Assembly (NCBI GenBank): GCA_017405545.1
Contig: JAFRAF010000049.1
Span: 1-7,583 of the forward strand
Source: Oscillospiraceae bacterium
GTDB lineage: Bacteria > Bacillota > Clostridia > Oscillospirales > Oscillospiraceae
DNA: 7,583 nucleotides
Reading direction: 5' to 3'
A program made the position numbers and the translations under genes. Numbering within the stretch: position 1 is the stretch's first letter; every line of letters begins with the position of its first letter. Shown in pieces: positions 1-5,192 of this stretch. The notes beneath the pieces are model-generated. The model saw only the letters and a program-made list of their open reading frames with translations. It was not told the DNA's origin and made no database searches.

Positions 1-436
1 TGATATTATGGGGCTTAATGTCCCTGTGGATTATGCCTCTTGAATGGGCGTGGCTGAGGGCCTTCGCTATCTGAGTACTGAAGTGAAGGGTCTCCTTCCA
101 GTTGAGCACGCCCTTCCTGTTGATATACTGCTTGAGCGTTATGCCGTCAATCAGCTCCATCACTATGTATTCGACGTTTTCCCAGCGGTTCACGTCATAG
201 ACAGAGACGATGTTGGGATGGCTGAGCATAGCGACAGCCTGAGACTCAGCCTGAAAACGACGCCTGAACTCCTCGTCCTTGCCAAGGTCGTTCTTAAGAA
301 TTTTAACTGCTACAAAACGATTGAGCCTATGGCAGCGGGCCTTGTAGACAACTGCCATGCCTCCGGTTCCGATTTTCTCCAGTATCTCGTACCGGTTGTC
401 AAGAAACCGACCTATATATTCGTCATTGTTTTCCAT
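1..436 (-). CDS. prkC: PrkC/StkP-type Ser/Thr protein kinase, N-terminal part (runs off window)
   Basis: Translating the minus strand from the ATG at 436 gives 145 residues, open to the window edge. They are the N-lobe and start of the C-lobe of a Hanks-type kinase. The nucleotide-binding loop is IGTGGMAVVYKA (22-33), the ATP lysine is Lys45 in VAVKIL, the alpha-C glutamate is probably Glu64, the hinge is MEL (93-95), and the catalytic loop is HRDIKPHNI (137-145) with Asp139 as catalytic base. The spacing is canonical and the kinase should be active. In full-length relatives a transmembrane helix and extracellular PASTA repeats that sense muropeptides follow; they would lie beyond base 1, so I cannot say whether they are present. 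Position directly after prpC, behind a perfect Shine-Dalgarno, supports the PrkC assignment over other kinase families. Confidence 0.93.
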   Translation of the reverse strand, partial: MENNDEYIGRFLDNRYEILEKIGTGGMAVVYKARCHRLNRFVAVKILKNDLGKDEEFRRRFQAESQAVAMLSHPNIVSVYDVNRWENVEYIVMELIDGITLKQYINRKGVLNWKETLHFSTQIAKALSHAHSRGIIHRDIKPHNI

Positions 437-441
437 TCCAG

Positions 442-447
442 ACCTCC
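442..447 (-). promoter_or_regulatory. Ribosome binding site for prkC
   Basis: A perfect GGAGGT on the minus strand lies five bases before the ATG at 436-434, within the 29-base prpC-prkC gap. It decides the kinase start and is the strongest Shine-Dalgarno in the window. Confidence 0.75.
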
Positions 448-465
448 ATGCACAGGGGTATTCGT

Positions 466-1197
466 TTATTTCCTGAAGAGCACGACCGTCACATTGTCCG
501 GCGCGCCTCTCTCGATCGCTGATTCGAGCAATTTTTCACAGCACTCTTTCGTATCGCTCACCCGGCTGACAGTTTCTTTAATCTCCTCATCCTCGACCAG
601 GTTTGTAAGTCCGTCAGAGCAGAGGAGGATACTGTCCCCTTCGCTGATCTCCAGCTTGAACAGGTCGCATTCAACCTCCGCCGCTGTGCCCAACGCCCTT
701 GTAATAAGATTCTTCCTCGGATGGTTCCGCGATTCTTCTCTTGTTATCTCACCGCTCACGACCATATCCTCAACAACGGAATGGTCACGGGTTATCTGCT
801 TGATCTCTTCGTCTGTAATGTGGTACGCCCGGCTGTCGCCGATGTTGAGCACCACAGCTTCATTATAACACAGCAGCACAGCCACAAGGGTGGTGCCCAT
901 GCCTCTGCAATTATCGTCTGACAGACCCGTACCGAAAACCACACTGTTCGTATGGGCCGCTTCAGCTTTCATCAATTCCTCAAATCTTGACGGCGCGGCG
1001 GTCTTTACAGACTTCAGCAGCTCTTCTGAAAAGGTCTCGGCCGCAAGGGAACTTGCGACCTCCCCCGCTCTCGCGCCGCCCATACCGTCGCAAATAAGAA
1101 ACAGTCCTATTCCCGTCTCTTCATCGTAATACTTGAAAAATGTGTCCTGATTCTGCTGTCTTACGGCACCCTTATCGGTAATTGCCCAAAAATCCAT
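466..1197 (-). CDS. prpC: PP2C-family Ser/Thr protein phosphatase (PrpC/Stp)
   Basis: This 243-residue soluble protein is the usual length for bacterial PrpC/Stp enzymes. It is a metal-dependent (Mn/Mg) phosphatase that reverses phosphorylation by the partner kinase. Conserved PPM motifs appear in order: ITDKGAVRQQNQD (6-18, with Asp18), ICDGMGG (35-41, metal ligand Asp37), GMGTTLV (99-105), NIGDSRAY (118-125), ITRDHS (135-140), SDG (194-196, Asp195) and GAPDNVTVV (231-239, Asp234). There is no signal peptide or membrane segment. The gene begins 59 bases after rlmN, with a strong GGGGAG site, and ends 29 bases before the kinase gene. Neighbouring prpC-prkC pairs are standard in Bacillota, where they act on cell-wall, translation and germination targets. 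By family knowledge the kinase itself is also a substrate. No residue expected for catalysis is missing. Confidence 0.95.
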   Translation of the reverse strand: MDFWAITDKGAVRQQNQDTFFKYYDEETGIGLFLICDGMGGARAGEVASSLAAETFSEELLKSVKTAAPSRFEELMKAEAAHTNSVVFGTGLSDDNCRGMGTTLVAVLLCYNEAVVLNIGDSRAYHITDEEIKQITRDHSVVEDMVVSGEITREESRNHPRKNLITRALGTAAEVECDLFKLEISEGDSILLCSDGLTNLVEDEEIKETVSRVSDTKECCEKLLESAIERGAPDNVTVVLFRK

Positions 1198-1204
1198 TAC
1201 ATAA

Positions 1205-1210
1205 CTCCCC
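1205..1210 (-). promoter_or_regulatory. Ribosome binding site for prpC
   Basis: GGGGAG on the minus strand sits seven bases before the prpC ATG at 1197-1195 and fixes that start. It forms half of a ten-base perfect palindrome (TCCCCGGGGA, 1206-1215), just downstream of the intergenic stem-loop. Confidence 0.7.
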
Positions 1211-1221
1211 GGGGATATCCT

Positions 1222-1252
1222 TCATAACCGCCGCGGGTCCCGGCAGTTATAA
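1222..1252 (-). other. Stem-loop between rlmN and prpC
   Basis: In the minus-strand transcript the arms ATAACTGCCG (1250-1241) and CGGCGGTTAT (1233-1224) form a ten-base-pair stem with one G-U pair around a seven-base loop. One further G-U and one U-A pair could extend it to 1252/1222. On the plus strand the corresponding pair would be a C-A mismatch, so it folds better in the sense RNA. No U-run follows, so it is not a standard intrinsic terminator. It could act as an mRNA processing or stability element, or affect prpC translation. Confidence 0.5.
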
Positions 1253-1256
1253 TAGT

Positions 1257-2060
1257 CTACTTTCCGCTTCCCTGCTCTGAGCTTCCAATTCGTTCAGAGA
1301 CTCCTTCTTTTCCCTCTTTCCGTTCTCTCTTCCTTCTCAGCTGACCGCAGGCCGCATCTATATCTGCGCCCAATCTTCGCCTGACGGTATAATTCACTCC
1401 GTTCTTTTCCAGTATCCTGGTAAACTGTTTAAAGCTCTCGCCCGTACTGGGTCTGAGCCCGCGCTCGTCAACGTGATTGAGCCTGATGAGATTCACATGG
1501 CTCCCGGTCCCCCTTATCTTTTTCGCCAGAAGCTCCGCATGCCGGGGCGTGTCGTTCACCCCGTCAATCATTGCATACTCAAAGGAAATGCGCCTGCCCG
1601 TTTTGTCGAAATATCGACTGCAGCATTCAAGCAGCGTGTCCACACCGGTTTTCCTGTTGACAGGCATTATCCTTGAACGGGTCTCATCATCCGGCGCGTG
1701 CAAAGATACCGATAAAGTTAATTGTAAATTATAATCACCCAATTTGTCAATGTTTTCTGTCAATCCGCAGGTAGAAAGTGAGATATGACGCATGCCGATG
1801 TTCAATCCGTCGGGATGATTGACCAATTTCAGGAACTTTATCACGTTTTCAAAGTTATCCAGAGGCTCGCCTATCCCCATCATAACTATGTTCGAAATCT
1901 TTTTGCCGGACTCCTTTTCCGCGAACATCACCTGGTCCAGAATCTCGGAGGGAGCCAGATTCCTCACCAGACCGCCCAGTGTGGACGCGCAGAAGGCGCA
2001 GCCCTGACGGCAGCCCACCTGACACGAAACGCAGATAGTGTTTCCGTGGGCGTATGTCAT
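1257..2060 (-). CDS. rlmN: RlmN radical-SAM core fragment (frameshifted)
   Basis: This 267-residue frame begins at an internal methionine of the intact protein. It contains C10 in ICVSCQ, the cluster motif C17-x3-C21-x2-C24, the SAM-contact segment MMGIGEPLDNF (60-70), LSTCG and LSVSLHAP (95-123), and the resolving C238 in GADIDAACGQL. After GQLRRK it carries a charged tail of about 25 residues (Arg, Lys, Glu, Gly and Ser rich), longer than I would expect for the family. The ATG follows the 5' frame's TGA by ten bases, so reinitiation is conceivable, but there is no Shine-Dalgarno. The frame is open back to 2120 and is closed there by TAA at 2123-2121. Without the N-terminal domain, full activity is doubtful. 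Confidence 0.75.
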   Translation of the reverse strand: MTYAHGNTICVSCQVGCRQGCAFCASTLGGLVRNLAPSEILDQVMFAEKESGKKISNIVMMGIGEPLDNFENVIKFLKLVNHPDGLNIGMRHISLSTCGLTENIDKLGDYNLQLTLSVSLHAPDDETRSRIMPVNRKTGVDTLLECCSRYFDKTGRRISFEYAMIDGVNDTPRHAELLAKKIRGTGSHVNLIRLNHVDERGLRPSTGESFKQFTRILEKNGVNYTVRRRLGADIDAACGQLRRKRERKEGKEGVSERIGSSEQGSGK

Positions 2061-2070
2061 GACGACGCTC

Positions 2071-2355
2071 TCAACGCTGTTGCCGTCCCACAGCTCCCAC
2101 AGGTATCTCCCACAGGTATTTTATCGTCCCGTCCAGCTTTGATGTCTGGCAGTTGAGCACTCCGGGCCTTGTGATGAAGAATTCACCGTCCAGCTTTTCA
2201 CGTAGGGACCGGGGTATATTTGTCATCTCCCCGAAGCCCTCAACTCCGGAAAACAGCCATTTGAAGACCTGTTTTGCCCTGTACGCGGGCTGACCCATGG
2301 TCCTGAGCTCCGCCTCCAACTCCTCCGGAAGCAGAGATTTAATGTCCTTTTTCAT
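2071..2355 (-). CDS. rlmN: RlmN N-terminal fragment (frameshifted)
   Basis: This 94-residue frame starts at an ATG four bases after the rsmB stop, with no clear Shine-Dalgarno, so it is probably coupled to rsmB. Residues 1-83 match the RlmN N-terminal accessory domain: KSLLPEELEAEL, GQPAYRAKQVFKWLF, MTNIPRSLREKL and SKLDGTIKYLWE. Residues 84-94 are out-of-frame sequence caused by the duplication, ending in TGA at 2073-2071. Alone it lacks the iron-sulfur and SAM sites and would not be catalytic. Confidence 0.8.
   Translation of the reverse strand: MKKDIKSLLPEELEAELRTMGQPAYRAKQVFKWLFSGVEGFGEMTNIPRSLREKLDGEFFITRPGVLNCQTSKLDGTIKYLWEIPVGAVGRQQR
2094..2119 (-). repeat. Perfect 13-base tandem duplication inside rlmN
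   Basis: On the minus strand the unit ATACCTGTGGGAG occurs twice head to tail (2119-2107 and 2106-2094) with no mismatch. Thirteen is not a multiple of three, so the second copy shifts the frame. A shorter near-copy, CTGTGGGAC (2093-2085), follows immediately because the normal gene codes Leu-Trp-Glu-Leu-Trp-Asp here. CTGTGGGA is therefore present three times within about 30 bases. Confidence 0.97.
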
Positions 2356-2359
2356 AGTA

Positions 2360-3634
2360 TCATTTACGGCGCATCCTGCTCATAAAGAAGCCGTCGGTCC
2401 CGTCGATATGGGGCCAGAGATATCTGCTGTCCTCAAGGCGGAAATCCTCCCGCTCTCTCAGGAACGCCTCTACCACTTCTTCATTCTCACGGCTTACCAG
2501 AGTGCATGTGGAGTATATCAGCAGGCCGCCGACCTTTACATATTGTGAAAGCCCTCTGAGTATGCCCAGCTGTATTGGGGGCAGGGCCTGTATCTCCTCC
2601 GCTGTTTTATACCTTATGTCCGGCTTTTTGCGGATCACTCCCAGCCCTGAACAGGGCACGTCGGCGATGCACGCATCCGCCCTGCCCACCAGCTCCGGAA
2701 CGGGCTTCCGTCCGTCGTTTGCCCGGGTCTCTATTATATCTATACCCAGCCTTTCGGCGCCCTCACGTATCAGTCTCAGCTTATTCTCATGTATATCGCA
2801 GGACACTATATGTCCTCTGTTTTTCATATTTACCGCGGCGGCGAAGGACTTGCCCCCCGGCGCTGCACAGCCGTCCACTACGAACATGCCCGGCTCAAGT
2901 CCGGCAAAATCCACCGTCATTGCCGATGCGGAGTCCTGCACCCAGATATCGCCCCGCCTGAAGGCGTCCAGCGCAGTCACATCGCCGCAGCCCTCCACAT
3001 CCAGGCAGTCGGCCGCGGCGGCATCTCTCACGCTCATGCCCTCTGCCTCCAGCTCTGCTCTTATCCCGTCCGCGTCCGCCCTTAATGTGTTAACATGCAG
3101 ACTGAGGGGAGCTTCGCTGTTGCTGGCTTTGAAAAACGCCTCACAGCCATCCTCTCCCAGACGCCCTATGAACATCTCGGTCATCCAGTCCGGATAGCTG
3201 TATTTTACGGAGAGGTACCGCGCCGCGTTTTTTCTGTCAGGCTCGGGCAGGCCATTGCGTGACAGCACTCTGAGCACAGCGTTAATGAAGCCGGCCGCCC
3301 CGCTGTTGGAGTACTTTTTGGCAAGCTTTACGCCCTCGTTTACAGCTGCGCTGTCCGGCACTCTGTCAAAAAAGGCCATCTGGCACAGTGAGAGCCGCAG
3401 TATATCCAGCACAGCCGGGTCCAGCTTTTCAAGGGGAATCTTTGAGGCTGAGGCCAGCCAGTAATCCAGCAGTCTCCGGTTTTGCATCACGCTGAGGGTC
3501 AATTTTGATGCGAAAGCCGCCTCTCGGCTGTCCAGCTGTCCGCTTTTTATCGGTCCGGCCAGCCATGCCCCGGGCCAGGCGCCGGATTTTCTGAACGCGG
3601 CAAGAGCCCTGAAAGCCGCTTCCCGTCCGTTCAT
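2360..3634 (-). CDS. rsmB: 16S rRNA (cytosine-967 C5) methyltransferase RsmB
   Basis: This 424-residue protein has the two-part RsmB/Sun architecture. An N-terminal NusB-like RNA-binding domain (about 1-135) contains ILRLSLCQMAF and VNEGVKLAKKYS. It is followed by a Rossmann-fold SAM-dependent m5C methyltransferase domain. Motif I (SAM binding) is VVDGCAAPGGKS (252-263). Motif IV is DVPCSGLG (325-332) with Cys328, and motif VI is YSTCT (374-378) with Cys377; these are the two cysteines of the m5C mechanism, in which the motif VI cysteine attacks cytosine. The C-terminus DGFFMSRMRRK is typical. The known family role is m5C967 of 16S rRNA. The ATG overlaps the fmt stop in an ATGA arrangement with no good Shine-Dalgarno, pointing to termination-reinitiation coupling. 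The TGA stop falls four bases before rlmN. Confidence 0.95.
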   Translation of the reverse strand: MNGREAAFRALAAFRKSGAWPGAWLAGPIKSGQLDSREAAFASKLTLSVMQNRRLLDYWLASASKIPLEKLDPAVLDILRLSLCQMAFFDRVPDSAAVNEGVKLAKKYSNSGAAGFINAVLRVLSRNGLPEPDRKNAARYLSVKYSYPDWMTEMFIGRLGEDGCEAFFKASNSEAPLSLHVNTLRADADGIRAELEAEGMSVRDAAAADCLDVEGCGDVTALDAFRRGDIWVQDSASAMTVDFAGLEPGMFVVDGCAAPGGKSFAAAVNMKNRGHIVSCDIHENKLRLIREGAERLGIDIIETRANDGRKPVPELVGRADACIADVPCSGLGVIRKKPDIRYKTAEEIQALPPIQLGILRGLSQYVKVGGLLIYSTCTLVSRENEEVVEAFLREREDFRLEDSRYLWPHIDGTDGFFMSRMRRK

Positions 3635-4545
3635 ATCTCTATCGGATGTCCTCTGAGATAGTCAGCCGCGGCCATGCGCTTGCCCCCCGGCGCCTGAACA
3701 GTGCTTATCCGCAGCACCCCGTCGGAGCAGGACACGCCTATACCCCGCTTGTCGGCGTAAACTACCTCTCCCGGTTTTCCGGCGGCGGCCTCGGCGTCAG
3801 GCTCTGCCTTGAACACCTTGAGTCTGACTCCGCCCAACTCCGCCACAGCCACGGGCCAGGGGTCGAGGCCCCTTATCTGATTCACAAGGCTTGTGCAGCT
3901 CCTGCTGAAATCCAGCTCCGCCTGCTCTTTAGTCAATGGCGGGGCATATGTGGCCTCCTCCTCATTCTGGGGGATACGCGCCGCGGTTCCGGCGGCAATT
4001 GAATCTATGGTCTCGCACAGAAGCTGGGCGCCCAGAGGGGCCAGCCTTTTAAAAAGCTCTCCCGCAGTCTCATATTCGCCTATCTCCAGTGTCTTTACCG
4101 CTATCATATCACCGGCGTCCATTTTGCTGGCAAGGTACATGGATGTAACTCCGGTGACCTTTTCACCGTTGAGCACGCTCCACTGTATGGGCGCGCTGCC
4201 CCTGTACTTGGGCAGAAGCGAGCCGTGTATATTGATACAGCCCATAGGGGGTACAGCAAGCACGGAGTCCGGCAGTATCTTCCCGTAGGCCACCACGGCG
4301 ATGAGGTCCGGGCCGATCTCTCTCAGTGTTTCCACCGCCTGCCCGTCCTTAAAGCTCTGGGGCTGATATACGGGCGTACCATGCGCCTCAGCCAACTCCT
4401 TTACCGGGCTTTTTGCCAGTTTTTTACCCCGGTTTTTGGGCTTGTCCGGCTGGGTAAAGACCGCCGCCACGTCGTAGCCCCCGTCATAAAGCGCCTTCAG
4501 CGACTGCGCGGCAAAATCCGGAGTGCCCATGAATACAATTTTCAT
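3631..4545 (-). CDS. fmt: Methionyl-tRNA formyltransferase
   Basis: The protein has 304 residues, typical for the family. It transfers a formyl group from 10-formyltetrahydrofolate to Met-tRNA(fMet), making the initiator tRNA for bacterial translation. The start MKIVFMGTPDFA is the classic N-terminus. The catalytic triad equivalent to E. coli Asn106, His108 and Asp144 is visible as Asn105, His107 (in INIHGS) and Asp143 (in KMDAGD). The folate/transferase signature SLLPKYRGSAPIQW is at 109-122. The C-terminal OB-like tRNA-binding domain begins around residue 205, with IRGLDPWPVA (224-233) and a terminal GGKRMAAADYLRG. It starts on the last base of the def stop codon (TAATG), and its TGA overlaps the rsmB ATG by four bases, so the three genes probably form one translationally linked block. 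Nothing is missing or unusual. Confidence 0.97.
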   Translation of the reverse strand: MKIVFMGTPDFAAQSLKALYDGGYDVAAVFTQPDKPKNRGKKLAKSPVKELAEAHGTPVYQPQSFKDGQAVETLREIGPDLIAVVAYGKILPDSVLAVPPMGCINIHGSLLPKYRGSAPIQWSVLNGEKVTGVTSMYLASKMDAGDMIAVKTLEIGEYETAGELFKRLAPLGAQLLCETIDSIAAGTAARIPQNEEEATYAPPLTKEQAELDFSRSCTSLVNQIRGLDPWPVAVAELGGVRLKVFKAEPDAEAAAGKPGEVVYADKRGIGVSCSDGVLRISTVQAPGGKRMAAADYLRGHPIEI

Positions 4546-5096
4546 TATTCTCCTGTCTCCGTCTTCTCCCCGGTTGACTCAGCGTCCTGCCGCTCCTTGG
4601 CCAGATATGCTCTGAGTTCATCGGGAGTGAGGATTTTTTCGGACTTCTCTCTGAAGAGATGGCCGTCCAGATGATCTATCTCATGGCAAAGGGCTCTCGC
4701 CAGGATGCCCTCCCCCTCAACCTCAAAAAACTCGCCGTTCCTGTTCTGGGCGCGGACCTTGACCTTTTGGGGCCTTGTCACTATGCCCCAGACGTCGGGA
4801 ATGCTCAGACAACCCTCAATGCCGGTCTGCTCCCCGTCCTCCTCTATGATTTCGGGATTGATGAGCTCCAATATCTGCTCCTCCACCGGGCGGTCCTCCT
4901 TGGACAGATCCCTCACAAGGCAGGCTCTGCGCATAACGCCCACCTGAGGGGCCGCCAGGCCCGCTCCGTCGGCGTACATAAGGGTATCTGTCATATCGTC
5001 CAGCAGGATATGCAGACGCATATTGAAATCCTTCACCGGACGACATACCTTCGTCAGTATCTTGTTCCCCTCGGTGCATATTTTTCTGTAAGCCAT
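4545..5096 (-). CDS. def: Peptide deformylase
   Basis: This is a 183-residue metalloenzyme that removes the formyl group from the N-terminal methionine of nascent proteins as they leave the ribosome. All three family motifs are present: GAGLAAPQVG (44-53, motif GxGxAAxQ), EGCLS (94-98, Cys96 as a metal ligand) and HEIDH (138-142, His138 and His142 as ligands, Glu139 catalytic). The length and the compact EGCLS-to-HExDH spacing fit the type 1 class. The C-terminal tail after about residue 160 is charged and looks disordered. The chosen ATG has GGAG at 5109-5106, nine bases upstream, a slightly long spacing. The 96 bases between priA and this gene show only weak short hairpins and no T-run, so I see no terminator there. 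The TAA stop shares one base with the fmt start, placing deformylase directly beside the formyltransferase whose product it processes. Confidence 0.97.
   Translation of the reverse strand: MAYRKICTEGNKILTKVCRPVKDFNMRLHILLDDMTDTLMYADGAGLAAPQVGVMRRACLVRDLSKEDRPVEEQILELINPEIIEEDGEQTGIEGCLSIPDVWGIVTRPQKVKVRAQNRNGEFFEVEGEGILARALCHEIDHLDGHLFREKSEKILTPDELRAYLAKERQDAESTGEKTETGE
4550..4554 (-). promoter_or_regulatory. Ribosome binding site for fmt, inside the def 3' end
   Basis: AGGAG on the minus strand ends four bases before the fmt ATG (4545-4543). It lies within the last codons of def. Together with the TAATG stop/start overlap, it supports this start and suggests coupled translation of def and fmt. 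The spacing is on the short side. Confidence 0.6.
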
Positions 5097-5192
5097 CTCT
5101 GTTTTCTCCGTTCCGCCGCTGATTATCTGTTTTTCATGCTCTGCCGACCCCGCACAGCGGCATGCGGTATCGACTGTATGGCCAGGGACAGG

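Larger units (their letters stand above)
1257..2355 (-). pseudogene. rlmN: rlmN, 23S rRNA A2503 / tRNA A37 C2-methyltransferase, frame-disrupted by a 13-base tandem duplication
   Basis: Two adjacent reading frames together encode one RlmN. The 5' frame (2355-2071) carries the N-terminal domain and reads correctly to KYLWE (residue 83), then enters a second copy of a 13-base unit and ends in junk (IPVGAVGRQQR). The 3' frame (ATG at 2060, stop TAG at 1257-1259) carries the radical-SAM core. Deleting one 13-base copy joins them as KYLWE-LWDGNSVESVV-MTYAHG, giving 361 residues, a normal RlmN length. In the repaired protein the [4Fe-4S] cysteines are C111, C115 and C118 (CxxxCxxC), and the two mechanistic cysteines are C104 (ICVSCQ) and C332 (DAACGQL). 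RlmN methylates C2 of A2503 in 23S rRNA and of A37 in some tRNAs. As read, no intact enzyme is made unless ribosomes change frame. The rest of the gene looks undecayed, so the lesion is either very recent or an assembly or sequencing artefact. Confidence 0.9.

Noticed and set aside
44..868. Long plus-strand open frame (274 codons) opposite prpC and prkC
   Set aside because: It is antisense to two genes with clear catalytic motifs, crosses their boundary, and its translation resembles no family. It is a shadow of minus-strand coding.
1250..1300. Possible promoter ahead of prpC (TATTAT near the rlmN stop)
   Set aside because: The nearest TTG-like -35 is about 28 bases away, far from the 16-18 expected, and it lies within rlmN coding sequence.
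2849..3693. Identical 15-base stretch (CTTGCCCCCCGGCGC) at 2849-2863 in rsmB and 3679-3693 in fmt
   Set aside because: Both encode an Ala-Pro-Gly-Gly-Lys stretch within expected family motifs. Coincident codon use explains the match better than a functional repeat.
4816..5079. Minus-strand 87-codon frame inside def
   Set aside because: It is the alternate frame of the deformylase gene, low-complexity in Gly/Arg, with no independent signal.
5097..5192. Possible terminator, promoter or leader peptide in the priA-def gap
   Set aside because: The best hairpin (5150-5167) has only five base pairs and no U-run. GATAAT at 5127-5122 resembles a -10 box but has no -35 at proper spacing. The only short ATG frame there has nine codons and no ribosome site.
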